Source: Psoroptes ovis
Lineage: Eukaryota; Arthropoda; Arachnida; Sarcoptiformes; Psoroptidae
Reading direction: 5' to 3'
Length of the DNA: 64,000 nt
NCBI GenBank assembly: GCA_002943765.1
Contig: PQWQ01000015.1
Span: 434,001 to 498,000 of the forward strand
Shown here: piece after piece, positions 40,198 to 51,715 of the stretch
Layout of the letters: the number at the start of each line of letters is the position of its first letter
Position numbering within the stretch: position 1 is the stretch's first letter
Notes under the pieces: generated by a model
Told to the model about the DNA's origin: nothing
Databases searched by the model: none
What the model saw: only the letters and a program-made list of their open reading frames with translations
Translations under genes and position numbers: made by a program

Positions 40198-40205
40198 CCA
40201 TAAAC

Positions 40206-41099
40206 AATCGATTTCATATTGGAAGATTATAAATAGAATTCATCAAATAAGAAGTTTCTTTTTTGCCATTGAAAATTGCTTAATATGAATTAATCGCAAT
40301 GGTAAATGGTGATGATGGCGATGATGATGAAAGTCAAGAAAAAATTTTTTATCAAGGATACATCACATTCAATCGTTTATTGAATTATTTCAAAGATTTA
40401 ACATGAGAAAAATTTCAAATTTCTCCATTATTGAACGGAATTTTTTCACTCGAAACATTATCTTCTACCATTAATCCTTTGATTTTTTGAATTGTATGAA
40501 ATGAAACAATTAATTAATCGTGCATTTCAACGCCACAATCCTTGTTTTACATTAATTCAATTTTTGAAATTGAATCACACATACACATCTCAAGTAATTG
40601 TAATTAAAATTGAAATAACCTCGAAATGTAGATAAATCAATTAATTTTTGAAGAAAAAATGGCAAAAATGAATGTGAATTTTCACATAAATTTTATTGGT
40701 TTTTTTTTCATTTCGTTGTCATTTATTTGTATCATTTAATGTCAATATTATTCAATGATACAAATATTCAATTTTATTTCGATATGAAAAAAAAAATGAT
40801 CAAATTTAAATGACTAATGGCCTTTTTCTAAGAACTTTTTCTAAACATGAATTGGACATCATGGAAAACTTGTTGCATCATTGTATTGAATTGCAAGATT
40901 TCAAAATTTTCACCATTTAATATCGTAGTTAATAGATGGCAATATGAATTTATTGAATTTTTTTCCCGAATAAAATTTTCAATGAAAATCATATGTTCTT
41001 GGCTGTGTACATTTGATAAAATTTAGTTAAGCGGTTGTAATTTATTTATTTATTTATTATTTCATATTTATGATTTAGTAATTTGCTCAAAGTCAAAAA
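40206..41099. other. intergenic, upstream of the Nudix gene
   Basis: About 900 AT-rich bases with no coding sequence I can support. The Nudix gene promoter should be in the last few hundred bases; no clear TATA box is seen. Confidence 0.4.
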
Positions 41100-42076
41100 A
41101 TGGATACATTCTTGACTGTTCCAATAAAAACTGATATGTATAATGGACTTACAATCGATTTGACAAAAATGACAGCTGATGATATTGAAAGTTCAAAATT
41201 GACCGCAGAATCATTTGATAAACTTTTAGAAGGTAATTTTGCCCCTAATGATCAAGACTTATTTATTTATTTCTACTTTAAAATGTTGTTTTATTTAGAG
41301 AAATTAAAATTTTGGATTGAAAATGGTATCAGATGCATTTGGTTCAAAATTCCTGCATTACTCTCCAATTTAATTCCAATATTAGTAAAGGTATGTATGA
41401 TTACAATTTTTAAGAGTCAAGTTCTTATATTTTCCTTTATAACATCCATTGAAAAATTCAGCATGGTTTCGAATTTCATCATGCCAAACCGAATTTCGTA
41501 ATGCTAACCAAATGGTTATCAAATGAAGAAAATCGCATACCTAAATTTGCAAATACTGTCGTTGGTGTTGGTGGAATAGTTTATGATCCTATTCAAAAAA
41601 AAGTTTTATTAATTCAGGAAAAAAATTCACGCGTTAGAATGTGGAAATTTCCTGGAGGATATTCTGAACCAAATGAAGACATTGGTGATACTGCTTGTCG
41701 TGAAGTCAAAGAAGAAACTGGTATCGATTGTAAATTAGAATCGGTTATCTCTTTCAGACATAATCATAGAGGGATATTTAATTGTGCAGATTTTTATTTT
41801 GTTTGTTTATTAACGCCTAAATTCGATCAATCTAAAATTGAAATGTGTCAAATTGAAATTGATGATTGTCAATGGTTCACATTGAGCGATGCACGTAAAG
41901 AACTGCAAGGATTTAATCATTATGTGTTTGAGGAATTTTTAAAGCAATATTTATTAGAAGAATTCGGTGACAATGATAATCGTCTCGGTACAACAATAAA
42001 AAGCGAAGTTATTCATTCTCAATATGGACCATACAAACGTGATGAGCGAGTTTATTCAGTTAATAAAATAAAATAA
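41100..42076 (+). CDS. NUDT6-like Nudix hydrolase
   Basis: Three exons, 41100-41232, 41299-41390 and 41462-42076, with introns of 66 and 71 nt and consistent phases (1 and 0), give 279 residues. Nudix enzymes hydrolyse nucleoside diphosphates linked to another group, using Mg2+. The third exon carries a complete Nudix box matching G-x5-E-x7-REU-x-EE-x-GU (Gly at the start of GGYSEPNED through REVKEETGI). The N-terminal third matches the extra domain of NUDT6 (FGF2-antisense protein): a 'W.ENGIRCIWFKIP' segment formed across the first splice, then 'HGFEFHHAK' at the second, then 'LTKWL' and 'VGVGGIVYD'. Human NUDT6 is 316 residues. It converges with the glycine-rich gene at 42153, with 76 bp between the stops. 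Substrate unknown. Confidence 0.9.
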
Positions 42077-42152
42077 TTTTAACAATTTAAATTCAAACAA
42101 ATTTTTATTGTATTTTTTTGAAGTTAACAAGTTTCATTTAATAAGAATGATT

Positions 42153-42401
42153 TCAGCCCCAAAATCCACCAAATCCACGATTTCCAAATCCTCGGCCTCC
42201 AAATCCGAATCCGCCCATACGTCCAATGCCTCCGAATCCACGATTAAAGCCACCTCTAAAGCCACGGCCACCAAATCCGCCAAATCCACGGCCCAAACCG
42301 AAACCAAATTGTGCCAAAGTTATAGGTGTACAAATTGCTGATACAATAATCATTACGATGCAAAAAAATACAGGTATATTTTTGATGGTTGTCATTTTCA
42401 T
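42153..42401 (-). CDS. small secreted Gly/Phe/Arg-rich peptide
   Basis: Single-exon frame of 82 residues. Residues 1-30 form a clear signal peptide (Lys/Met start, Val-Phe-Phe-Cys-Ile-Val-Met-Ile-Ile-Val core, cleavage likely after ...Thr-Leu-Ala). The mature 50 residues are Gly-Phe-Gly/Gly-Arg-Gly-Phe repeats, strongly basic and aromatic. Short secreted peptides of this kind in arthropods and nematodes are cuticle components or antimicrobial peptides; the sequence alone does not decide. A TATA box (42469-42476) sits at a suitable distance, which supports a real transcribed gene. Its 3' end faces the Nudix gene. Confidence 0.82.
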   Translation of the reverse strand: MKMTTIKNIPVFFCIVMIIVSAICTPITLAQFGFGLGRGFGGFGGRGFRGGFNRGFGGIGRMGGFGFGGRGFGNRGFGGFWG

Positions 42402-42468
42402 TTTTTTTCTGTCTCATGAGAAAACAATTCAAATTTGGAATGAAATAAAAAGGCCAATAAATGGTCCG

Positions 42469-42476
42469 CTTATATA
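42469..42476 (-). promoter_or_regulatory. TATA box (TATATAAG) of the Gly/Phe-rich peptide gene
   Basis: TATATAAG on the minus strand 68-75 bp upstream of the ATG at 42401, followed by GC-richer sequence. A start about 30 bp downstream would give a leader of about 40 nt. Inferred from motif and spacing. Confidence 0.6.
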
Positions 42477-43176
42477 TCGAAAAATACTGAATTCTCAAGT
42501 TAAATAAAAAGAAATAAACGGAGCTAATCAATCAAAAATTTTGAAGGTTAAACATAATTGAAATCTTTGAATTATTCAGACCGGAACTTCTGACAAAAAT
42601 TCTGCACCAGAAAAAAACCTTGAGGCACGAGAAATCGTTGGTTGACACATTGTAATTTGGATTAAACTACATTCCATAATTATCATTTTTTTCTGGTTGA
42701 AAAGAAAAAACGGAAATCAAGGCAATGTAAAATGATTGATCACTGCCAAAATTATCATTATTTCTATTCTCGACAAAATATGGATGTTTGGTTTTATTTC
42801 TTTTGCCTAATTCAAATCCAAATATGGTTTTTAGAATGACAAAAATAAATCTAAACTTGATTTTCAAATCATATAAACACAGAGGCAAAATAATCAAAAT
42901 ATTTACAAATTATCGATTTGTTTATGAGTGATCATGAATGTCGATGATAATTTCCGTGATTAGTTTTCAATCGGGTAAAAACCAAACAAATTTCAAGTTG
43001 ATATTTCAAACCGAAATCGAATTTGGCCATATTAATACATGATTTTGAACGGATGTTTTGAGAAAACATAGATGCTGAATTACCAAGTTTATTTTTCGTT
43101 TCCATTTTTCATACATTTTCGACAATGATCCGATTACATCATTTGTATCATGATGATGATTCATACTGATTTAAAC
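42477..43176. other. divergent intergenic region
   Basis: About 700 bp between the glycine-rich peptide gene (minus) and the BTB gene (plus). No coding sequence is supported. It must hold regulatory sequence for both. Confidence 0.45.
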
Positions 43177-43184
43177 TATAAATA
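43177..43184 (+). promoter_or_regulatory. TATA box (TATAAATA) of the BTB-domain gene
   Basis: TATAAATA about 85 bp before the ATG at 43262. A start near 43208, in ATCATTTTTATCATTCAC, would give a leader of about 55 nt. Its position supports the signal-peptide exon as the true first exon. Confidence 0.55.
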
Positions 43185-43261
43185 TGACCAGGATTTTATC
43201 ATCATTTTTATCATTCACAACTATCAATCAACTTGAAATAATCATTAAAATAATTTCAACA

Positions 43262-44845
43262 ATGAAATTTCAATTAATTTTATTACTTATTTTTTTGGCA
43301 AAAAATGCTTCAAGGTATTTGAATCTTTTCAATGTATAAATCTCATTATATTTTTTTTTCATTATTTTTTGTCAAATAGCCAAACGACAATTATTCCGGA
43401 AATTGAAAGTGGGGACGGAATTCCATCTGAATCAACTGAAACGACTGTGTCCGATAACAATGTTGGCGACAATGAAGTCAGTGAAGCTGCAGTCCCTGAT
43501 GCTATAATCAGAGATGCTAACGAGCATCATGCTGATGCAAGTATAGTCTACAATATCCCTCAACAGCCTCAGGTACATCAACAACAACAATTTCAACAAT
43601 CACAACCTCAACAACATCAATGGATGCGTCACATGAATCATTTTCATCCTATTCCATATCCGCAAGGAACAATGTATCGAATTACGACTGGTCGTCGACA
43701 TCATGCACAACAGCCACAATCACATCGATCAATCAATTCACAATATCCTTATGCATATGCAGCACAACAGCAGCAACAGCGTCAAGCACAACCACAAGTG
43801 CCAACAGCTCAACCTGATGGCTGTCAAGGTCAGTAATTTTAATTAATTTTGGAATTTTTTATTGAAATAATTCATGATTTCAATGACAGGAACAACGAAG
43901 CGTAATGTTGATGAAAATGAGCTGACTAAAAATTTTGAATCTTGGTTTTTGAATGCAGCTAATCATGATATTTTATTTTCAATCTGCGGTACATTGTTGC
44001 CAGGACACCGTATATTGATTGAAGCAAGAAGTACTGAATTCGCTAATTGGATACAAAAACAATTAGAAAAGTCTGAAGATAAAAAAACCATTTCTATCCA
44101 AAGTATCGGCGATTTAATTACGGATAATGATGATAATAATTTAGACAGTGAAATCGATTCATGCCCAAATCATGATTTATTGGAAGCATTTAAAATATTT
44201 TTGCATTATTTTTACTCTGGCACAAACGCATTTGATTCAATCAATGACATTAATGTATCATTATTAGTATTTCAATTGGTTAAAGAATTTTTCAGCGAAA
44301 ATTTTGCCGAAGAACATGTCGAACCAAAAATTATTGAATCAATGAAAATTGATAATCTTAATCATGTTTATCGTTATTGGCGAAAAAATAATCTTAATTC
44401 ATTGAAATTGAAATGGTCAAAATTCATTGCCGATCACTCTTCAGTATTGAATCAAAATATACCATTCACTTGTGATGAAGTAATCAATAATGTTGAAATG
44501 TTTGATCATTATTTGGAAAGTTTAAATACAACACAAACAGAAATCATAAAATTAATTCAACATTATTTGGAAAATTGTCCGGAACAAATCAAAGAAACCA
44601 TAAAAGATGCAACATCATTACCGAATTCATTATATTTTTATCGTTGTACAATCGATGATCTTAAACAATTACGTTCGATTAATTTTATTTCATATGAAAT
44701 ATTAGCCGAAGAATTGGAAAATCGTTTACGGGCCAAAGAACGTGTTTGTAATGAATTACGAAAAAATTTAAATGCAGATTCACAAATTCATAATTATTTC
44801 CGTCAGATGGAACCTTATCTTGGTGCATTTCGACGATCAGCATAA
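43262..44845 (+). CDS. BTB/POZ-domain protein with N-terminal signal peptide and Gln-rich region
   Basis: Three exons, 43262-43314, 43380-43828 and 43890-44845, joined across introns of 65 and 61 nt with matching phases, give 485 residues. Residues 1-18 are a classic signal peptide: Met-Lys-Phe-Gln, then a Leu-Ile-Leu-Leu-Leu-Ile-Phe-Leu core. Residues 19-165 are acidic, then His/Gln-rich (QQQ runs, PQ repeats, GRRHH). From about 190 a BTB fold appears: His-Asp-Ile-Leu-Phe-Ser-Ile-Cys-Gly, then Pro-Gly-His-Arg-Ile-Leu-Ile-Glu-Ala-Arg-Ser, then 'FKIFLHYFYSGTNAF' near 265. A helical region like a BACK domain follows (about 290-400), then a Lys/Arg/Leu tail. BTB proteins normally work in the cytoplasm or nucleus as Cullin-3 adaptors or transcription factors, so a secreted BTB protein would be unusual. 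A separate gene starting at 43874 is the alternative, but the splice phase and TATA box favour one gene. Confidence 0.72.
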
Positions 44846-47800
44846 ATTTTGAATCAAAAATTTAGCTTTTAAATTGAATTTAATGGAGAAATTCATTAAA
44901 TGTTTCTTTTTTCATACTTTTTTTGAATTTTGTATTACAATTTCTAGATAAAAACATTTACATTTTCTTTATGAATATTTATATTTCATATTTATTTGAA
45001 ACTTGAAGACAAAAATATAAAAATAAAATCAAACAAATCGTACATTTTCATTTTTTTTTTGTTTATCAGATTTTTATTTTTTTTTTATTTCATATTTCAC
45101 ATTTTTACAAATATCATTTTCATCTTATCTATTCACAATAATAGAACGTGACACATTTGCAAAGATTAAAAAAAATACAAAACAAAATCCGAATAATAGA
45201 AAATCTAAATCTATTGGAATGTAACAAAAAATGAAAAAAGTAAAAATTTACAACACAGAAACGTTGAAAAATACACACAAGTTTAAAGTTTGAAATAAAA
45301 TAAAAATGAAAATGAAATGTGATGAATAATTTGAAGTTTTGCTCAGAAAAAAAACAAAAATTTTTCAAATAATATTTTCATTTCAATTCCATTTCAAATT
45401 GATAAACATATTTTTTGATTTAAAATTTGATTTGAAATTTTATTGAATTCGATATTTAGATATGTATGACGATGATGATGAAATTGTTACGGATCTCAAA
45501 TGTCTTATATTATTATCATCATTGTTTTGGGCCCTAAGCAAATTTAGAATCATGGTTAGAGCATCAGAATTTATCAGAAAACCTAAATATTCATTGGTAA
45601 TAAGGAAAAATTTTCATAAAAATTTTTATTTTTCGTGGTTGCCATTGTTGCGAACTTGAATAACACGAATCTTCTTCGAGTATTTAATCGTAGAATCTCA
45701 ATTGTTTTCTCAAATAATTTGCGGGTGGTCATTGAGTTTATAATTATTGTTATTCTTTTTTCAATGAGAAGAATGTACATGAATAACTAAATTTTGAAAA
45801 AACCAAATACAACAAAAGAAAATAATATTGTATACAAATTTTCTTTGTAACATTGATAGAAATGTGATCATCATAGCATGAAATGTCAAAATGAATTAAT
45901 ATAAACAGCATAGGAAATGCATATAATAATAATGATGATCATGATCATGATAATGATAATAAAAATAAAACTTTTTTAGCCAGAATAATTCATAAATTAT
46001 CATTATTTTTCCTATTTTCATTATTCATTGATTCGATATGATTCAATTGAAAACAATGAAATCAATGATCAATGTTTTTCTTAATTGTTTCAAAGTTTCT
46101 CTCTGCTATTTCTTTTTTTTTGGTCATTTTAAAATTGTCAAATTCAAAAAAAAGATCAAATTCAATCATTGAAAATAATTCCATTTGATGACCAGATTTC
46201 AACACAGTGAACGAACAACATATGAATACGAACAACGATTAGAAATCAAAGCGCAAAACCTTGAACCTTGCATATGAATGAATGGGGTGAAAATTTCGTG
46301 TTGAATTTCAATTTTTCTATTTTGAAATTTTAGTCCAAAAAAAGAAAGAGAGGATTTCAATTTCATTGGTTCCTATTCTTTTCATTTTGTGAATTTAAAA
46401 AGAAAATATTCCATTCATAGAATATGAATGAAAAGAAACTGAAAAAAAATCAGACAATGGATTTTCATTTTCATTTTTTTTTTTTTTTTTTTTTTGTGAA
46501 AAATTTCTTTGAAAAAAAGAAATATTAAAGTCTTTTTTCAAAGAAATACCAAAGATAATAATAATCATAATCATAATAATACATTGAAATTAATGATGAA
46601 ATGTGGTTTATAATGTGTTATTGCTTTTGCTGTTACTGTTATTGTTGTTATTAAGTCATAGTTGTTGATTTCGGAAATATTTTTTCCTGTTTTTCTTTTT
46701 TTTTCATACATTTTTTTCGTTTTTTTTTAGTTCTAGGTTACATTTAGGCTACAGCAATAATAATGATGATGATAATCGTAAATCGTTTAATCATTTCATT
46801 TTCAATAAAAAATAAATAATACAATAAAAGAAATGAATGAATGAATGTATGAATCGACAATAACAAAATATCGAAATTTAAACTTGAAGAAAATGCTGAA
46901 AAACTGAACTAAAAAAAACTGAGAAAAACTAAATGTTTTCATTTTTATTATTATCATTATTTCTACTATAGTTAAAGGTCTTTGATAATGATGATTATAA
47001 TCTGATAGAAAAAATGTTGTATATAAATAATAATAATGATAATGATAATCATTGAATCATTTTTTTTTTCGTTTGTCTTGTTTTTTGTGTGCGATTTTGT
47101 TCTTGGTTATTGTTGTTTTGGGTTACACAAAACAAGGCCAAACAGCTTTACATCAGTCAACAGAATAACTCAACATTTTTGATAGTCTTTTTTTTGGGTT
47201 GAAAACAAAGAATTATTTGTTTGGTTCCATGATTTTTGAGAAAAAAATATTTCAAAAATCAATTTTTAAATAAAAATATTTTCTCCTTTTTTTCAAGCAA
47301 ACAATATACACTTTAGCTGAATTTTATTTCTTTAAAAAAATTTTTACAAGTAAAAATAACTCATTTAATGACTAGTAACAATCACTATCATCATTTCTAT
47401 CTGACTAAAATGATTATCTTTTCTGTTTTTTTTTCAATGATTTATCATTACCAAAAATGATAATTCTGCAAATTGTCATGATTATATGATGATGATGACT
47501 TTTTTTTGTCATTGAAATATATAAATTCCCACAAGTAAATGTTGTGCAGTGAAGATAACATTTTCATGAATTTTTTTTTTATTGATGGTGGAAAAATTGA
47601 TTAAATTATTGTATGAGATTCTTTTATCTTTTTGAAATCAAATTATTCATCGGATCAAATACAATATTCGATTATATTCATGAATGTCAGAAAAAATACT
47701 TGTATTCATGAGATAATAAATGAATATTTGATGATTGAATAATCCATTTTTGTTTTCTTGAGAAATTTCTCCTCCAAAAATATTGTCACAAATTATATCT

Positions 47801-49624
47801 TTTCAATTTTTGATTGTTTCATTTCGATTTTTGTTGAGAGAAAAATTTTTTTCTCCGATAAAAATACGACAACAAGTCAATTGAATAATCAGTCAACATT
47901 TATATTTCAAGAATATTTTTCGGAGGGAAACAATCGAAATAAAGATGAATATAATATTATTGAATGTGAATGATGATATTTCTTTTGAATGATGATCATG
48001 ATGATGATGATGATGATCTATCGACCAGAAACAATGGAATTTTTTTCTCTATCCTCTTCATTCATTTCTGCTTCAATATTCATTCATATTATTATCACTA
48101 TTATTGTCAAAATATCAGATACGATTCAATCAAATAGTTACAGATAGATTCTTGTTATTTAGATGATATAGAAACATGGATATTTTTCTCATCACTCAAT
48201 GATGATGATGATGATAATAATAATGACGATAATAATGATGATGATGATCTTTTAATATGATGCGATATGTGTTTATTCATGTGAAAATCTATATATTTTT
48301 ATATTATTTTATATTATAAAAAAATATCCATGTATTGTATATGGATGAATTTGAAGAAGAAAAAAAAATATTTCTTAAGAAATAAAACTAAAAGTTATAA
48401 GAAAAAGACCAAAATCATTGATTTGATTTTGATTTCTTCGTATCGAATGATTTTACGATCTTGAATTCTTCATCCATTTATTCATTCATTCATTAGAATG
48501 ACTTACTTGCTTAACTTTTATCTTATTTTGTTTACAACCATATTCTGGGCCTTTGTCAAATGATTCAAGTCCATTTACAGCTTACCCATACACATGCACA
48601 CACACACTGATGAATGAATGTAATCATGATCATCACATCACTTGTCATTTATTCATTTATTTATTCAAATCTATTTTTCAACGGAATTTTAGACAAAAAG
48701 ACAATTTTAGCCTTTTCCCACTCTTCTTTTTTTTCTAGTAATGCAATAATCATTATCATTTATGTAAATAAACATGGATAAATTTTTCTTTCATTTATAT
48801 GATGATTGTATTTTTCAAATGTAATCAACATAATCATCTTCAATTATTATTATATTAATATGCATGCATATGTGCTTTTATTTTTTTATTTATTTATTCA
48901 TATGTCAAAATAAATGAATAGAAATTTACCATTTTCATGATTATTATTAGTGTAAATCATTGCATAAACGATGATAATAATCATAATAGTCACAAATATG
49001 TTTCAATTTTTATTATTATCATCAACATTTTATGTAATGGAATATGAATATGACAATATGACAAACGAATAGATGTTGATAGCGTTAAGTGGCTCATTTT
49101 TTCATTTGTTTTGGTGGATAAAAATGACAAAATAAATAATCAACAATGTTGATGATGATGATGATGATGGTCATACTTGGGAAAATGCAAATACATGTAA
49201 CCATATGATGATTACAATTTGAATGTCGAAAGACTGCAACTGAATCTCGACTGGGATAAAGCTTGAAATTGAGATTATTTGAATAAATATTACCGAAAAT
49301 TTTTCAATGATAACAGCTTTGAAAGTTAGATTAAAAGGTGAAATTCCACATAGGCAAGATTTTTTATATCAAATATTTCATTTTTTCATGATTATACACT
49401 GGATCAAACGATTCAAAGAAAAAAAATGGTAAAAACAATTGAATTCATGGATTGGATGCACAAGCAAGCAAGCAAGGCAATCACGACCACTTTCCACGAA
49501 TTGAAATGTATTTATTTATTCATTTTTCTATTGAGTTACTTTTATATTATATTCACATAAATAATTCAAGAAAAAAAATTTTTTTTGAATCAAAATGAAA
49601 TGGTTTCTTTTCAACTTATTTATT
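44846..49624. other. gene-poor AT-rich region left of the LTR element
   Basis: About 4.8 kb without a supported gene. It holds a poly-T run at about 46476-46495, many ATG/GAT and ATTC runs, and short Phe/Lys-rich open frames without domains. The element at 49625 inserted at its right edge. Confidence 0.5.
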
Positions 49625-49628
49625 CTTA

Positions 49629-50062
49629 TATAAGATATACGTGGTGGTGAGCGCAATTTTTGGTTGAATTTAACCTTCTTTTTTCACGAAATAAATTTTT
49701 GACACAACAACAAGTTTTTTTTTTTTTTTCGTAAAAGTTTTATTTATTGATAAAAAATGATAATGACAACATTTGATGAAAATAACGACTGACTGAATAA
49801 TAATTGAAAAATTGACAATTTTGATTAAAATGACGGAAAATATATACATTATGAGAAAGGAATGTGATAGAAAGGTAATTAAATCGAGGATGTTTTGAAT
49901 ACTTTAAATCATAATGATGTGCATGTTTAGCCAATGTGATTAGATTGGAATTTTTGCCAAATATGGTAATCAGCTAAACATTATCATCATTAAGCTAACG
50001 ATTTAAAAATTAATGATGTTAAATAACATCTCTTTAGATCAATAACTACCATTTCTATTACA
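49629..50062 (-). repeat. 3' LTR of the retroelement (434 bp)
   Basis: Begins TGTAATAG in element sense and ends TATCTTATA. Contains a TATA-like TATATATT (minus strand, 49839-49846) and, about 95 bp downstream, AATAAATAAAA (near 49741-49750), in the right order for U3 promoter and R poly(A) signal. Differs from the 5' copy at one base near 49642 and by two T residues in the poly-T tract near 49715. Confidence 0.95.
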
Positions 50063-50072
50063 TCTCCCCTCT
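50063..50072 (-). promoter_or_regulatory. polypurine tract of the retroelement
   Basis: AGAGGGGAGA in element sense, directly abutting the TG start of the 3' LTR and preceded by a T12 run. This is the plus-strand priming site of reverse transcription in Ty3/gypsy elements and fixes the LTR boundary. A G9 tract lies 22 bases further upstream. Confidence 0.9.
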
Positions 50073-50140
50073 AAAAAAAAAAAACAATACGGGGGGGGGT
50101 GAAAAAGCGCAACTTTATTTTGGATTGACATCAATTTCGT

Positions 50141-51715
50141 TTACACAGCGGTATCATCTACTTCTGGGCTATTTGATCCTTGTGATCTAGCTTGATTTTC
50201 CAACTCGATGAATTCTTGCGATCGTTCTAATATTTTTCTCTTCTTCTTTGTCAATTTTATCCTTCTCAATATTACGATGAGTACACCAGCGATAATAATC
50301 AATAAACAGACTCCTGTTGGAATAAGCATCAACCATTTATTAAAACGATCTTCTTCAGGTTCATCAAGATTATTCATTTCCGCTAGTAATTGATCTATGT
50401 TTTTCGTTTGGATCGAATAATTATAAATTCCACTGTATAAGTTTTTCCCAATCAATTCGTTTTCATACAAATGGAATGAATGATTTCCCAGCGTTTTGCG
50501 TACTGATGGTCTGTGATGGAAACTTCCAGCGATAAACTCCTTCTTCTGTGGGATTTTATAAATTTTGTTTTCGCATTCACTTGTTATGTTTTCGATCGTT
50601 ATCAATTGTTTGTAACAATATACAAAAATAAATTTATTGTTATAATGAATTTGTAGTTCTTCTTGATTGAATTTTGATTTTGTTTCACAAAATTTCTTTA
50701 CCCATAATTTTTCGATTTCATCATCCTCTTGACAGCTTGTTGATTTATTTATAATAAAACTTTCTGAACGTTTCTTATGATGAGGATGTAAATGGAGTCT
50801 TTTTACGCAATCTTTTTCTAGATTATACAGCATGTATCGTGGGCCACTGTATTCGTACATACAAAATTTATCTTCTTGTTGTTTATATAAAGTAAAGGGA
50901 TGGCTTTCATATACAATTAATTCGTCATACGGTTGAGGTTGTATAAATTCCAAAATTAAATCGGAATGTGATGACAAATCACATCCAACGAATTCCCATT
51001 GTTCATATTTATCTTCGGAGGTAACGATTCCGGGAAACAATAATTCAAATTCTATTGGGATTATACCACGAGCCAATTCATTAAAGAATTTTTTTAGATT
51101 TTGACTGATAGTCACCATTTGTGATCCCACCATAAGGTCATAATGTAGACCATCTATTAAATCTTCCATGGTTTTTCTGTTGTTCATTTGTATTTCGCCC
51201 ATCTTATCCAACTTGTCCACCATTTCTTTCAATATTTCTTTTTGAGAGTTCATTAAAACCTTGATTTGTTCTTGCTGTTTTCTTTGTGTTTCTTTCAATG
51301 ACTTTATTTTCTTTCGTTCAAACCAATTAGTTACAAATCCAACTATCGTTTGTCCAATATGTAATACCTTATCGTAATTTTCGAATAAGAATTTCGTACC
51401 TTTTAAAATACTTCCAACAAATCTTTTTCTTCGCCGGTTTTCTTCCATAAAGTCATCATATGTTATATTAATCTTATCGCAATTTTTATTTATTGTTTCC
51501 ATTATCCAGAAATCATATCTTGCGTTACATTCAAAACGTCTATCCGTTCTTTTAAGGATACTACATGGATTTACTAAACGAATATAATAATAGGTATTAA
51601 CTAATTCTTTTGTGATAGTATGATCGGTTTTTTCCCAAACAATAGGATCTGCGACGGAGGGTTCATATTTCCCATTAGCTAGGTGTATCAGCATTAGTAA
51701 AGTCAATAGCACCAT
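50141..51715 (-). CDS. env: env-like glycoprotein of the LTR retroelement
   Basis: The 524 residues from an internal Met (51715) continue in the same open frame as the integrase tail, with no stop between. Seen: a hydrophobic signal-peptide-like start (Met-Val-Leu-Leu-Thr-Leu-Leu-Met-Leu-Ile), a furin-type RRRKR site at about residues 94-98 followed by a hydrophobic Phe-Val-Gly-Ser-Ile-Leu stretch (fusion-peptide position), and a heptad-like Lys/Leu/Met region (about 125-190). Several Cys and Asn-x-Ser/Thr sites follow, then a strong membrane segment (about 462-483, LLIIIAGVLIVIL) ahead of a basic tail of about 40 residues. This layout fits class I fusion proteins of errantiviruses (baculovirus-F-like). 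Homology to that family is an inference by layout. How env is expressed (spliced message or processing) is not visible. Confidence 0.75.
   Translation of the reverse strand: MVLLTLLMLIHLANGKYEPSVADPIVWEKTDHTITKELVNTYYYIRLVNPCSILKRTDRRFECNARYDFWIMETINKNCDKINITYDDFMEENRRRKRFVGSILKGTKFLFENYDKVLHIGQTIVGFVTNWFERKKIKSLKETQRKQQEQIKVLMNSQKEILKEMVDKLDKMGEIQMNNRKTMEDLIDGLHYDLMVGSQMVTISQNLKKFFNELARGIIPIEFELLFPGIVTSEDKYEQWEFVGCDLSSHSDLILEFIQPQPYDELIVYESHPFTLYKQQEDKFCMYEYSGPRYMLYNLEKDCVKRLHLHPHHKKRSESFIINKSTSCQEDDEIEKLWVKKFCETKSKFNQEELQIHYNNKFIFVYCYKQLITIENITSECENKIYKIPQKKEFIAGSFHHRPSVRKTLGNHSFHLYENELIGKNLYSGIYNYSIQTKNIDQLLAEMNNLDEPEEDRFNKWLMLIPTGVCLLIIIAGVLIVILRRIKLTKKKRKILERSQEFIELENQARSQGSNSPEVDDTAV

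Noticed and set aside
45129..45780. Small frames on both strands after the BTB gene
   Set aside because: Phe/Lys/Ile-rich, without domain or splice support; overlapping on opposite strands.
49740..49934. 64-codon frame repeated identically at 56419-56613
   Set aside because: It lies inside the two LTRs; identity comes from LTR duplication, not from a gene.
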